DNA of 64,000 nucleotides from Tengunoibacter tsumagoiensis (GTDB lineage: Bacteria; Chloroflexota; Ktedonobacteria; Ktedonobacterales; Ktedonobacteraceae). Below are positions 25,703-34,736 of this stretch, in pieces. Location: positions 1,487,001 through 1,551,000 of the forward strand of contig NZ_BIFR01000001.1 in assembly GCF_003967535.1 (NCBI RefSeq), written 5' to 3'. The number at the start of each line of letters is the position of its first letter. Position 1 is the stretch's first letter. The position numbers and the translations under genes are program-made. The notes below the pieces were generated by a model. The model worked only from the letters and a program-made list of their open reading frames with translations, did not search any database and had not been told where the DNA came from.

Positions 25703-25756
25703 TAGTTGGGTTTCTCCATACACAAAAATATAAAAGATACTGATAGAATTGAGTGG

Positions 25757-26848
25757 TTAAGCCTCGACGACAACCTCTCGACCCTGTAGAGCTGAAGTAT
25801 AACAGGCGTCTATGACGCGTGCCCGTCGCAGGCCTTCGCTGCCATTAAAGCGCGACCAGTTGCCACTGAGGATATTCTCCACAAATTTATCAACGACCGC
25901 AACGTGGAAATTTCCGCCGCTGGTGCGTGGGGAGATATCGGCAGGCACTCCTGCGATATCGGTGTAAATATGGAGGGCATTCTCGGTGGTATAGTTCTTG
26001 ACGCGGATCTCAGCGCCACCCTCAGTGCCATAAAGCACGACTCCATAGTCGTCTTGAGCACTGCTGTGGGTGGCCCAGCTGGTCTCTAGCAGCAATGTCC
26101 CACCAGTTGAGAGGCGGATGAAAGCGGAGGCCAGATCCTCAACTTCATACGCGCTGCCGACACCAGACTTACGCTCGCTGATATTGATGCCAACGCCTCG
26201 CGTCCCCAATTCATTATAAGTGGATGCGCTTACCGTCAGAATCGAGGGTTCGCCCAGTAAGAAGAGGGCCATGTCCAGCACATGAACGCCAAGGTCAATC
26301 AGTGGGCCGCCACCAGCAGTATTTTTGTTAACAAACCAGGTTCCTGCTCCTGGAATACCACGCCGGCGCATCCAGTATGCTTTCGCATAATAAATATTCC
26401 CCAGTTTGCCTTCATCAATATAGCGTTTTAAGGTCTGGACATCTGTACGCTCGCGGTGATTAAAAATGACCTGTAGGACACGATTGGCTCTGGTAGCTGC
26501 CTCAACCATTGTTTCGGCCTCAGCGCTGGTACGAGCCAGTGGTTTCTCACAGAGAACATGTAAGCCACGCTCAAAAGCTGCCAGTGCAATTGGAGCATGC
26601 AAATGATTTGGTACACCAATACTGACGGCATCCAGATCGTCACGCTGCAGCAGATCTTTATAGGAAAGATAGCTATTGGCGATTGCATATGTCTTGCTAA
26701 GATACTCCAGGCGATCCTCTTCCAGGCCCGCTAGAGCAACAACTTCAACGTTGGGATTCTTTTTAAATCCTTTTAGAGAGGCCTCGCCTGCAAAACCTAC
26801 CCCGATAATCCCTACCCGGATTTTTTCCTGGTTTAATGCACTATTCAT
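25757..26848 (-). CDS. Gfo/Idh/MocA family oxidoreductase
   Basis: 363 residues. The N-terminal Rossmann domain begins VGIIGVGFAGEASLKGF, and the family signature EKPLARTSAEAETM lies near residue 97. The C-terminal alpha/beta domain contains GGGPLIDLGVHVLDMALFLLG, with the conserved Asp and His used in substrate binding. Such enzymes oxidise or reduce sugars, inositols or related compounds with NAD(P). It is the first gene of a two-gene unit with the SDR, suggesting a small carbohydrate or polyol pathway; the substrate is not evident. Confidence 0.93.
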   Translation of the reverse strand: MNSALNQEKIRVGIIGVGFAGEASLKGFKKNPNVEVVALAGLEEDRLEYLSKTYAIANSYLSYKDLLQRDDLDAVSIGVPNHLHAPIALAAFERGLHVLCEKPLARTSAEAETMVEAATRANRVLQVIFNHRERTDVQTLKRYIDEGKLGNIYYAKAYWMRRRGIPGAGTWFVNKNTAGGGPLIDLGVHVLDMALFLLGEPSILTVSASTYNELGTRGVGINISERKSGVGSAYEVEDLASAFIRLSTGGTLLLETSWATHSSAQDDYGVVLYGTEGGAEIRVKNYTTENALHIYTDIAGVPADISPRTSGGNFHVAVVDKFVENILSGNWSRFNGSEGLRRARVIDACYTSALQGREVVVEA

Positions 26849-26939
26849 TGAGAAAGGTACTCCTTACCTATGATGGAGACATAGTTCATCGACATAGATG
26901 ACTTCATAGATGAGTTGTACCATATTTTTTCTCTGCAAG

Positions 26940-27593
26940 CTAGTCTCTTCTGACAAGCCCTTGTTGCCAGGCGTAGACGGCGGCCTGCGTTCGATCGAGC
27001 ATATGTAGCTTGCCTAAAATATTGCTGACATGTCCTTTGACGGTCTTCTCACTGATGATTAGCTTCTCCGCTATGGCTGCATTTGCCAGGCCATCGGCAA
27101 TCAGCCGCAAGACCTCTATCTCTCGTTCGCTGAGCTCTAGAAAGGGGTTGGGGGCATCTTTTCGTACTCCTCGAATCTCCTGAACAACACGAGCCGCTAC
27201 ACGGGGATGCAAAAATGATTCACCTGCTGCTGCTTTACGCACTGTCTCTGCCAGTTCGCTCGGGCTGATCTCTTTGAGAACATAGGAGAGGGCGCCAGCT
27301 CGCAGGGCTGGAAAGATATATTCATCCTCATGGTAAGAAGTTAAGACAATAATCTGAGAATGAGGGCTGGCGAGTTTTGCGCGGCGCGTTGTTTCTACTC
27401 CATCGATGCCTGGCATGACAAGATCCATGAGGATGACATCGGGCACATATTCTGCTGCTAACTTGACGGCAACTTCTCCATTATCGGCCTCGGCTACTAC
27501 TGTAATATCGGGCTGAATTTCCAGGAAGGCTCGTACTCCCTGTCGCACAATGGCATGATCATCCACGATGAGCACTGTAATGTTCTCTGGCAT
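26940..27593 (-). CDS. NarL/LuxR-type response regulator
   Basis: 217 residues. The receiver domain has the acidic pair D11-D12, phosphoacceptor D57 in VILMDLVMPG, a Thr/Ser position in VLTSYHEDEY and the conserved lysine in YVLKEIS. The C-terminal LuxR HTH has LSEREIEVLRLIADGLANAAIAEKL and VKGHVSNILGKL. It follows the histidine kinase gene by 41 bases on the same strand and is its partner. The upstream ABC transporter operon on the same strand is a plausible target, as in LiaRS/BceRS-like systems, but a terminator separates them. Confidence 0.95.
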   Translation of the reverse strand: MPENITVLIVDDHAIVRQGVRAFLEIQPDITVVAEADNGEVAVKLAAEYVPDVILMDLVMPGIDGVETTRRAKLASPHSQIIVLTSYHEDEYIFPALRAGALSYVLKEISPSELAETVRKAAAGESFLHPRVAARVVQEIRGVRKDAPNPFLELSEREIEVLRLIADGLANAAIAEKLIISEKTVKGHVSNILGKLHMLDRTQAAVYAWQQGLVRRD

Positions 27594-27634
27594 GAGTATC
27601 TTCTTTCATCTTCTTCTGATGTTTCATCAGAGCA

Positions 27635-29092
27635 TTATTTCCCGTATACATGAATGGTATCCTTAATGGGCTGATTCTGGATATGAATGCTGGTTCCTTT
27701 GCCAATTGCGCTCTCGATGACGATCTCTCCACCGAGAGAATGCATCCGTTCTTGCATGGACAATAATCCGACCCCTCGTCCGTGATGAGATGTGAGATCA
27801 AAGCCCCGACCATTATCGCAAATAAAAAGTTCGATCTGTTCCTCACAGAGCAGGCGGATCTGGACCAGCGACGCCTGGCTATGGCGAGCAATATTTGAGA
27901 GTGCCTCCTGTGTGATGCGAAAATAGGCCTCTTCCAGTGGTTGAGGGATCACCTGCCGCCCCTCAACTGTGACTTCTACCCCAATACCGTTCTGCGAGCT
28001 CCATGCGGAGGCAAGATCCTGTAACGCTCTTGGAAGCCCTTTCTCTTCCAGTGCGACTGGTCGGAGCTCGCGTATAAGTGTACTGAGCTCCTGTTGTGCC
28101 TGTCTTACCAATGTTTCAGCCTCATCCAGATGCTGTTCGGCTGATTTGCTGCTATGGGGTAGCAGCGCCCTGGCTGTGCTTACTTGCATAGAGATGGCAA
28201 AGACCTGTTGCTTGACGCTATCATGAAGGTCCCGCGCCAGGCGATTGCGCTCCTCTAACATGGCAATCTCCTGTCTGGCCTGTAACAGATTTTGCAACTG
28301 ACCTGCCATGAGATTGAGCTGCCGTGCTAATTGTCCCAGCTCATCTCCAGAAACGTCTTGCACGAACACAGAGAAGTCTCCCTGGCTCCATTTGTCTACT
28401 GCGACAAAGAGGCGTTTAAAACGACGAACAAAGCCGCGGGCAGTAAAAAAACCAAAGACCGTTCCAATGACTCCTGTCGCAAAGAGCAAGAAGATAAAGC
28501 TAATCAGGACTGCATAGACAACAAGTGGGAAACGATCAAATAAAAAGCTCACGGGAAGTTGAATATGACGAGCGTCGATGAGCAGGGCTCCTTTGACCGG
28601 TTGTCCTGCATCGCTCTGAATGGCTGCCAGGATATAGGTATGTTCGCCTGCGGGATCTACCTCGCCTGACGGGATGACGCGCCCTGCTAACAGACTCCGA
28701 AGCTTCTGCTGAGTTGCACTGGGGAGAATTGCCTCTAGAGAGTCTGGTTTCTGAGCACCGACCGAGGCTACAATCTGTGCCTGAGCATTGACGGCCAGTA
28801 CATAACCCTCATAGCTAATTGGCATGTTATGGCTGGTCGGCTGTAGATCAGTAAGTGACTGTGTAAGTTGATGCTGATCAAGTGTCTCAAATGAGGAGCC
28901 AAGTGTTCTGCCTTTTTGTGCCAGAAGATAGGCTAAAGATTGGGGGGCGTTGGCGTTCGCTGTCGCAAACGTGCTGATTCCCAGGCCCCCTTCAACGAAC
29001 AATAAAGCGAGCAAAGTGATGAACGTATAAGATAAGGTGAGTTTCCACTGTAAGCGTCGAAAGTGGTTAAAGAAATGGAACCAGTGATGCAT
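27635..29092 (-). CDS. NarL-family sensor histidine kinase
   Basis: 485 residues. One membrane helix near 16-38, an extracellular sensor domain of about 130 residues, and a second helix near 185-215 come first. A HAMP domain follows and then the HisKA_3 dimerisation region, with the phosphoacceptor histidine in RDLHDSVKQQVFAISMQ. The ATPase domain shows DNGRGFDL and GVGLLSMQERM. The sensor domain resembles no specific ligand family that I can name. It ends 41 bases before its response regulator. Confidence 0.93.
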   Translation of the reverse strand: MHHWFHFFNHFRRLQWKLTLSYTFITLLALLFVEGGLGISTFATANANAPQSLAYLLAQKGRTLGSSFETLDQHQLTQSLTDLQPTSHNMPISYEGYVLAVNAQAQIVASVGAQKPDSLEAILPSATQQKLRSLLAGRVIPSGEVDPAGEHTYILAAIQSDAGQPVKGALLIDARHIQLPVSFLFDRFPLVVYAVLISFIFLLFATGVIGTVFGFFTARGFVRRFKRLFVAVDKWSQGDFSVFVQDVSGDELGQLARQLNLMAGQLQNLLQARQEIAMLEERNRLARDLHDSVKQQVFAISMQVSTARALLPHSSKSAEQHLDEAETLVRQAQQELSTLIRELRPVALEEKGLPRALQDLASAWSSQNGIGVEVTVEGRQVIPQPLEEAYFRITQEALSNIARHSQASLVQIRLLCEEQIELFICDNGRGFDLTSHHGRGVGLLSMQERMHSLGGEIVIESAIGKGTSIHIQNQPIKDTIHVYGK

Positions 29093-29175
29093 AACGAAAC
29101 CTCGGTATGAGGGGAGAAAGCAACGATAACAATTAAAGCAGTTATAATGGATTATACCATACGAGAGACTGTACT

Positions 29176-29220
29176 CTTGCGCCTGCTACCTGTTGCTGGC
29201 CAGGAGGTAGCAGGCGCAAG
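29176..29220. terminator. Terminator after the ABC transporter operon
   Basis: Perfect 15-bp arms, CTTGCGCCTGCTACC (29176-29190) and GGTAGCAGGCGCAAG (29206-29220), with a 15-base loop. It lies 20 bases downstream of the minus-strand ATPase stop codon and 84 bases upstream of the histidine kinase start. Confidence 0.8.
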
Positions 29221-29240
29221 ACTATCTGTAAGACGGTATT

Positions 29241-30167
29241 CTACAAGGTGCTTGATGTGGCATAAGAATTGTTGCGGTGCGTGCTCATGAACCAGACGTA
29301 GCCATCTTCCAGCCCTGGTTCGGTCGCAACGATATTAGCGGATGGAATAGTCGGACTGAGACGATGCACCTCATGAGCGTCTCCCACAATGCGATATTGT
29401 ATTGAATGGCCCATGTTTAGTGTCGAGATGACGGAGAATTCTCCCTGCGGCTTGCTGCCACTTGTTGTCACAATCCATGTCTTTTCACGGGTCTCCTCAA
29501 GCATCTGAGCAATGGTGCCCGAGAAGATGACCTGACCACTCTTCATCACAGCGATATTCTGGCAGGTCTGTGCAATATCTTCAACAATATGGGTAGAGAG
29601 GAGTACCGTTCTCTCACCGGCCAGATCCGAGAGCAGATTGCGGAAACGGATGCGCTCTTCAGGGTCCAGCCCTGCCGTTGGCTCATCTACAATCAGAAAT
29701 TGTGGATCATTGAGCAGAGCCTGGGCAATACCTGCCCGGCGTTTCATACCACCCGAATATGTTTTTAATTTACGATTGGCTACGTCACTCAGTGCGACGG
29801 TCTCTAAGAGCTCTTCCACACGACGTCGACGAAATGTACGGTCATCAAGCCCCTTTAAGATCGCCACGTAATCCAGAAATTCGCGGGCACTGAGATCGGG
29901 GTAGACACCAAGATCCTGCGGTAGATAGCCCAATACCTGTTTGAGACCTGTACGACCCTTCTCTGTTGTGCCATCATAGGGTCCGATCTGTAGCGAACCG
30001 TTCGTAGAGTGCAGGATACCAGCGAGAATGCGCATCAGGGTCGTCTTTCCGGCTCCATTCGGTCCCAACAGACCAAACATGCCACCACCAATGGTAAGAT
30101 TCAAATCACGTAAAGCATGGACGTTACCACGGTAGACTTTATTCAGGTTGTTGATCTCAATTTTCAT
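29241..30167 (-). CDS. ABC transporter ATP-binding protein
   Basis: 308 residues. Walker A GPNGAGKTTLMRIL is near residue 37, the signature is YSGGMKRRAGIAQAL, Walker B is FLIVDEPTAGLDP, and the H-loop is STHIVEDI. The C-terminal 80 residues form the accessory domain common in ABC-2 systems. ATG 30167 is preferred (conserved sequence begins MKIEINNLNKVY) over the one six codons earlier. It is the third gene of an operon behind two permease-like genes. The substrate is unknown. Confidence 0.93.
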   Translation of the reverse strand: MKIEINNLNKVYRGNVHALRDLNLTIGGGMFGLLGPNGAGKTTLMRILAGILHSTNGSLQIGPYDGTTEKGRTGLKQVLGYLPQDLGVYPDLSAREFLDYVAILKGLDDRTFRRRRVEELLETVALSDVANRKLKTYSGGMKRRAGIAQALLNDPQFLIVDEPTAGLDPEERIRFRNLLSDLAGERTVLLSTHIVEDIAQTCQNIAVMKSGQVIFSGTIAQMLEETREKTWIVTTSGSKPQGEFSVISTLNMGHSIQYRIVGDAHEVHRLSPTIPSANIVATEPGLEDGYVWFMSTHRNNSYATSSTL

Positions 30168-30251
30168 GATTGTCTCTCTTTTCATTTGCTATTATTGTCG
30201 ATAAGGAAACAGTTTTACAGTCGTTCGTAAACAGGATTGTCAGCTTCACGA

Positions 30252-31058
30252 TCAGGCATGAGCCTGACGCCACTTTAAGAGTCCCCACAAAGCAATCTGT
30301 GCTACTACTGCTAATCCAAGCAGTAAGAGAATACTTTCAATGCCCTTCGCCAGAGTCGGGTCGGTAGCATAGTCGATCAGTCCATATGTTGGATTAAAGA
30401 TGCCGCGCGCCGCATAGCCACCAATTGGTGTTAAGATTGTCCCGCTAATCGATGGAATGCCACGATGTGGATTGAGCAGATTGCCCCAGAACCAGTAGCC
30501 GGTGAAGAGAAACTGATACAGCGGTGCCCATATCGCTGCCGGGCAGGCAATCGAAAAAGAAGCCACAAAGCAGAGTCCTGGTAGCGTGATGGTTGCGAAG
30601 GCTGCAATCCCCCAGGGAATGACCAGCCAGGTGTGCAGATATCCACCGAGTAGTACCAGCCCCAGACAGTAGAAGAGGATCACTGGTATAATGGTTGCCA
30701 GCGTCGAGCCAAGGTACTTACCAGCGAGACGAGCACTCAATGCTGCGGGCAGCGTGGTTAAAATCTCATCAGTATGCTGCCGGCGTTCGCGAATGAAGCG
30801 ATCGGTGAGCAGACAGCCAACTCCGATTGGAAGAAGGACATTCACAATACAGGCCCAGTCCACCACAATCTGTTCGACATTCGCTGAAGAGAAAGAGGAG
30901 AGGACCTTTGCGATTCCTCCCATCTTCGAGAAGACAAGAGCGATAATACCAGTCATAAACAGAGACATAATAATGAGGGTGACCCACATCGAGCGTCGGC
31001 GTATCTGCATCCAAAATTCATAGCGGGTGGCCCCGAACAGGACAGAGATCTGTTTCAT
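30252..31058 (-). CDS. ABC-2 type permease subunit A
   Basis: 268 residues, six predicted membrane helices. The cytoplasmic segment RFIRERRQHTDEILTTLPAALSARLAGKYLGS between helices 2 and 3 is the classical ABC-2 coupling region. It starts 3 bases after the stop of the first permease gene and precedes the ATPase gene by 84 bases. The two different permeases probably form a heterodimer with the ATPase. Confidence 0.85.
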   Translation of the reverse strand: MKQISVLFGATRYEFWMQIRRRSMWVTLIIMSLFMTGIIALVFSKMGGIAKVLSSFSSANVEQIVVDWACIVNVLLPIGVGCLLTDRFIRERRQHTDEILTTLPAALSARLAGKYLGSTLATIIPVILFYCLGLVLLGGYLHTWLVIPWGIAAFATITLPGLCFVASFSIACPAAIWAPLYQFLFTGYWFWGNLLNPHRGIPSISGTILTPIGGYAARGIFNPTYGLIDYATDPTLAKGIESILLLLGLAVVAQIALWGLLKWRQAHA

Positions 31059-31061
31059 GTT

Positions 31062-31766
31062 TTATTCCTCACTTGCACTCTTTAACAGGCCTTCGGTATT
31101 GTGGAGAATGAACCAGCTAACTACCAGAAGGACAAGTCCGGTGCCGAATACTTCAAGTCGATTAGTGAGCCAGAAGGTAATGTCTGGTTCTAAGGTCGTT
31201 GGGAAGAGAAAGATGGGCCTCAGCCAGTCTGTAGTGATCAGGATCTCCTTAAAAAAGGCCTCGGCAATCCAGATGACTGCAAGCAGACCACCAGCTGCGG
31301 TTGCACTACGAAACACGAGAGCCAGGCAGAGCCCCATCGCTACGAGCCAGCACAACGAGGCCAGCCAGCCTAATTGTCCCAGCAGGAAGGCCGTGATGGC
31401 AGGCCAGGTCTGGAGCTGTGTCGGTAGATAGCTAAGCTGCAAGACCTTTAGCATAAGGCTGAGCAAGAATGAGAGGAGAAGGGTCCAGAGGACAATCAGG
31501 CTCAGACGCAGTATGGTTGTTCGAGAGTAGAGACGTGGCATAGTCAATTGCAGCTCTAAGGCAGCATCCTTGCTTGCTATTGTAGCGACAATGACGCCAG
31601 CGGCCAGGGGTAAAAACATGTCTAGTATGCTGGATAGTAAGCGCGCGGGATTTTGCTGATTAATATGCATCGCTATCCCAATCAGGCTAAAGGCCAGGAT
31701 AATGATTAAGGGTGTGAGCACAACGCGCCGACCCATCAAGCGTAGTTCATATCGTAAACGATCCAT
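31062..31766 (-). CDS. ABC-2 type permease subunit B (first gene of operon)
   Basis: 234 residues with six hydrophobic segments starting near residue 14. The short loop SKDAALELQLTMPRLYSRTTILRLS replaces the longer coupling segment of its partner. No named family was recognised beyond a general ABC-2 membrane protein; the call rests on topology and on tight linkage (3 bases) to the next permease. The upstream region of about 270 bases is shared with the divergent small Cys-rich gene. Confidence 0.75.
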   Translation of the reverse strand: MDRLRYELRLMGRRVVLTPLIIILAFSLIGIAMHINQQNPARLLSSILDMFLPLAAGVIVATIASKDAALELQLTMPRLYSRTTILRLSLIVLWTLLLSFLLSLMLKVLQLSYLPTQLQTWPAITAFLLGQLGWLASLCWLVAMGLCLALVFRSATAAGGLLAVIWIAEAFFKEILITTDWLRPIFLFPTTLEPDITFWLTNRLEVFGTGLVLLVVSWFILHNTEGLLKSASEE

Positions 31767-32039
31767 AGATGCTCCATTCTAATTTTTCGTTGACTGATCT
31801 TCATTTCGTCTCCCTCTTTAGCTTTATCTGCCAGAAGAGTGGGGACTGATCTTTACAGAAGTAAGAATACTAGAGAAGCACACTTTACTGATGCGACTAT
31901 AGTCCTATTGCAGGCAGGTCTGGAGATGGGTTCCTGGATACGATACGGATGACCTTGAAGACGCAACCTTTTGGAAGGCTGTTTCGTACCTGTAGCAGAA
32001 GAAGAGAAAATGCGAAAGAGAGGAGGGCGAAGGAGTATG

Positions 32040-32240
32040 ATGCGCTTATTCCGCCAACACTGTATTCTTTGTCATCGTTCGACGATGCAGCACTGTTCTT
32101 ATTGTCATGAGCCGATCTGTGTCCGCTGCCGTACGGTTGATCGAGGACGGATCTATTGCAGCCCACGTCACCGCGATAGCGATTCAGGTCCTGGTCGATT
32201 GGCTCGCCTCTTTGAACGTTCACTTGGCTTACGATCATAA
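32040..32240 (+). CDS. Small Cys/His-rich putative zinc-binding protein
   Basis: About 66 residues. The spacing CILC-x6-HCSYC-x4-CVRC-x9-YCSPRH strongly suggests two interleaved zinc sites like B-box or FYVE-type cross-brace fingers, with a basic N-terminus and C-terminal tail. ATGs at 32037 and 32040 directly follow AGGAGT; an in-frame ATG at 32010 would add ten basic residues. I do not recognise the family. A strong hairpin lies 85 bases downstream. It is supported by motif density and the ribosome site only. Confidence 0.5.
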   Translation: MRLFRQHCILCHRSTMQHCSYCHEPICVRCRTVDRGRIYCSPRHRDSDSGPGRLARLFERSLGLRS

Positions 32241-32324
32241 TCGCCCGTAAGGTGTAGTTTGTTGTATGAGAGTGGGACAGGGCGGAGTGGGTGACAACGG
32301 CCATCATGAATGATGGGCCATTAC

Positions 32325-32372
32325 ATGTTCAGGCGATAAATCGCTTCTAACCGCGATTTATCGCCTGAACAT
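32325..32372. terminator. Bidirectional terminator between the small gene and leuD
   Basis: Perfect 20-bp arms (32325-32344, core CAGGCGATAAATCGC, and 32353-32372) with an 8-base loop, between convergent genes. A second near-palindrome, GGCCATCAT/ATGATGGGCC, lies just before it at 32300-32320. Confidence 0.8.
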
Positions 32373-32396
32373 ATAAGGGGCTATTATGTGTGATGA

Positions 32397-33041
32397 TTAA
32401 TGAGCGCGCGCTGCTGTCTCTCCTTCGCTCTTGAAGAGCCAGGGAGCGCTCTGTTTACGAACGGCTTCATATGTAGAGATCTCATCATGGTGAGAGAGTG
32501 TCCAGCCGATGTTGTCGAGCCCCTGTAAGAGAGCCTGTTTACGGAATTGATCGATCTCAAAACGCAGGACACGGCCATCTGGCGTTGTGACAGTCTGAGC
32601 CTGAAGATCGACATCCAGCGTATAGCCCTCGTGAGAGACAATCTGATAGAGTAGCTCCTGTACTGTTGCCTCTGCCAATGTTACTGGCAGGATACCATTA
32701 TTGAAGCAGTTATTGTAGAAGATATCAGCAAAGCTTGGAGCGATAACGCAGCGAAAACCATATTCGCGAATGGCCCAGGGAGCGTGCTCACGAGATGAGC
32801 CACAACCAAAATTATCGCCACTGACCAGGATACTGGCCCCTGCATAACGAGGCTGATTCAGCACAAAATCTGTGTTGGGAGTCTTCCCATCCACCTGGAA
32901 GCGCCAGTTTGCAAAGAGCGCATCGGCAAATCCAGTGCGTTTGATCGTTTTCAAGAAACGAGCGGGGATAATATCATCGGTATTGACGTTGGTGCGGTCC
33001 AGGGGAGCGACCAATCCACGGTGAGTAGTAAAAGCTTCCAC
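32397..33041 (-). CDS. leuD: 3-isopropylmalate dehydratase small subunit
   Basis: 214 residues. It forms the isomerase of leucine biosynthesis with LeuC. Family motifs include the start [28 protein letters not shown], the swivelling-domain loop [17 protein letters not shown], and the segment [23 protein letters not shown]. Length is normal for the bacterial enzyme. It lies 21 bases after leuC on the same strand. Confidence 0.97.
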   Translation of the reverse strand: MEAFTTHRGLVAPLDRTNVNTDDIIPARFLKTIKRTGFADALFANWRFQVDGKTPNTDFVLNQPRYAGASILVSGDNFGCGSSREHAPWAIREYGFRCVIAPSFADIFYNNCFNNGILPVTLAEATVQELLYQIVSHEGYTLDVDLQAQTVTTPDGRVLRFEIDQFRKQALLQGLDNIGWTLSHHDEISTYEAVRKQSAPWLFKSEGETAARAH

Positions 33042-33062
33042 GATACGATCTCCTCTCGTATG

Positions 33063-34469
33063 TTAGAGTTCACGAATATCAACGAAATGCCCAGCAATTG
33101 CGGCGGCAGCGGCCATGGCCGGACTGACGAGATGCGTGCGACCTCCACGCCCCTGGCGACCCTCGAAGTTACGATTGCTGGTCGAGGCACAGCGCTCACC
33201 CTCACTGAGACGATCTCCATTCATGGCAATGCACATGCTACAGCCAGCCTCACGCCATTCAAAGCCAGCCTCGCGGAAGAGATCGGCCAGACCCTCTTCC
33301 TCAGCTTGTCGGCTCACGCCCATCGACCCTGGTACCACAATGGCTCGCACTCCAGATGCCACGCGCTTCCCTTTAACATAGGGGGCAGCCAGACGAAGAT
33401 CCTCTAAGCGAGAATTTGTGCAGGAGCCAATAAAGACCGTATCAATCTTAACATCTTCAATCTTTTGGCCGGCTTGCAGGCCCATATATTTGAGCGCCTG
33501 CTCATAACTTTTGCGAGCAAGAGGATCGCTCAAAGCTTCGGGATCAGGGATCGTAGCTTTGACGTCAGCAACCATCCCAGGATTGGTGCCCCAGGTTACC
33601 TGAGGTCCCAGATTATCGACATGGAGCTCATAGACGGCATCGAACTCTGCATCGGGATCGCTCGCCAGCTCCTTCCAGGCGGCCACGGCCTGTGCAAATT
33701 GCTCACCTTGAGGAGCATAGGGGCGGCCCTGGATATACGCGAACGTAATCTCATCGGGCGCGATCATCCCGGCTCGAGCCCCGGCCTCAATTGCCATATT
33801 GCAGAGGGTCATCCGTCCCTCCATTGAGAGATTGCGCACCGTTGAACCACTAAACTCAATCACATGGCCAGTGCCAACGCCCGTTCCAAATTTCCCAATC
33901 ACGGCCAGTGCAACATCCTTTGCCGTCACACCAGGAGCAAGCGTCCCCTCAATGCGGATATTCATTGTTTTGGGCTTCTTCTGCAAGAGACACTGCGTTG
34001 CCAGCACATGTTCAACCTCACTGGTGCCAATGCCAATGGCGAAGACCCCTAATGCCCCATGGGTAGAGGTGTGGGAATCGCCACAGACCAGGGTCATACC
34101 GGGCAGCGTCAGGCCCAGTTCTGGTCCAATAATATGGACAATGCCCTGTTTGGCATCCTGCATATCGAAGAGGGTCACACCGAACTCACGGGCATTCTGC
34201 TCCATCGTCGTAATACAGAGGGTACTCTCTTGATCAACGACATCAAGCATGCGCCGACCAGTAACTGTGGGAACATTATGGTCAAGGACGGCTACAGTGG
34301 CATCGGGACGGCGGACAGTTCTTCCGGCAGCTTTCAATCCAGCGAAGGCCTGTGGTGAAGTGGCCTCATGGACGAGGTGGCGATCAATGTAGAGGATGGT
34401 CGATTCCCCAGGTACATCTCGCACAACATGGGCATCCCAGATCTTTTCAAACATCGTCTTCTTCGGCAT
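33063..34469 (-). CDS. leuC: 3-isopropylmalate dehydratase large subunit
   Basis: 468 residues. Aconitase-type [4Fe-4S] enzyme that isomerises 2- to 3-isopropylmalate with LeuD. Visible motifs: the early histidine-rich segment [28 protein letters not shown], the cluster ligands in [14 protein letters not shown] and [12 protein letters not shown], and the C-terminal RNFEGRQG. Start 34469 (MPKKTMFEK) is preferred because GGAGAAGAG precedes it; an ATG five codons earlier is possible. No leuA or leuB is next to the pair. No T-box or leader peptide was seen upstream. Confidence 0.97.
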   Translation of the reverse strand: MPKKTMFEKIWDAHVVRDVPGESTILYIDRHLVHEATSPQAFAGLKAAGRTVRRPDATVAVLDHNVPTVTGRRMLDVVDQESTLCITTMEQNAREFGVTLFDMQDAKQGIVHIIGPELGLTLPGMTLVCGDSHTSTHGALGVFAIGIGTSEVEHVLATQCLLQKKPKTMNIRIEGTLAPGVTAKDVALAVIGKFGTGVGTGHVIEFSGSTVRNLSMEGRMTLCNMAIEAGARAGMIAPDEITFAYIQGRPYAPQGEQFAQAVAAWKELASDPDAEFDAVYELHVDNLGPQVTWGTNPGMVADVKATIPDPEALSDPLARKSYEQALKYMGLQAGQKIEDVKIDTVFIGSCTNSRLEDLRLAAPYVKGKRVASGVRAIVVPGSMGVSRQAEEEGLADLFREAGFEWREAGCSMCIAMNGDRLSEGERCASTSNRNFEGRQGRGGRTHLVSPAMAAAAAIAGHFVDIREL

Positions 34470-34683
34470 AAGTCTCTTCTCCATTTTCCAAAGATGTCGT
34501 GTGTTACTGCTTATTGCTGCTCTCTTGCGCTCGCTTCACTGTTTCGTCACCTGGGAGGAAGGGAGACGTGGACTTTTCCATAGCCCGTATGCAGCGTTTA
34601 CATTGCTGAATGCGCAAAGGAGAAGGAAGGCAAAATAGGTATACTTGCCTGTCATAATCTCATAGATAGAGTGATCTTTCAAG

Positions 34684-34697
34684 TCTCCATATGGAGA
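34684..34697. promoter_or_regulatory. Perfect palindrome upstream of leuC
   Basis: TCTCCATATGGAGA is a 14-base perfect palindrome about 215 bases before the leuC start and 40 bases after the permease stop. It could be an operator or a minor hairpin. Confidence 0.3.
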
Positions 34698-34736
34698 TAT
34701 GCGAGCTGTGCCTGTCCCTGGAGCGTGTTCACTCTC

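Noticed and set aside
34485..34736. T-box or leucine leader upstream of leuC
   Set aside because: No T-box sequence or leucine-rich leader peptide could be found on the minus strand; only a short palindrome.
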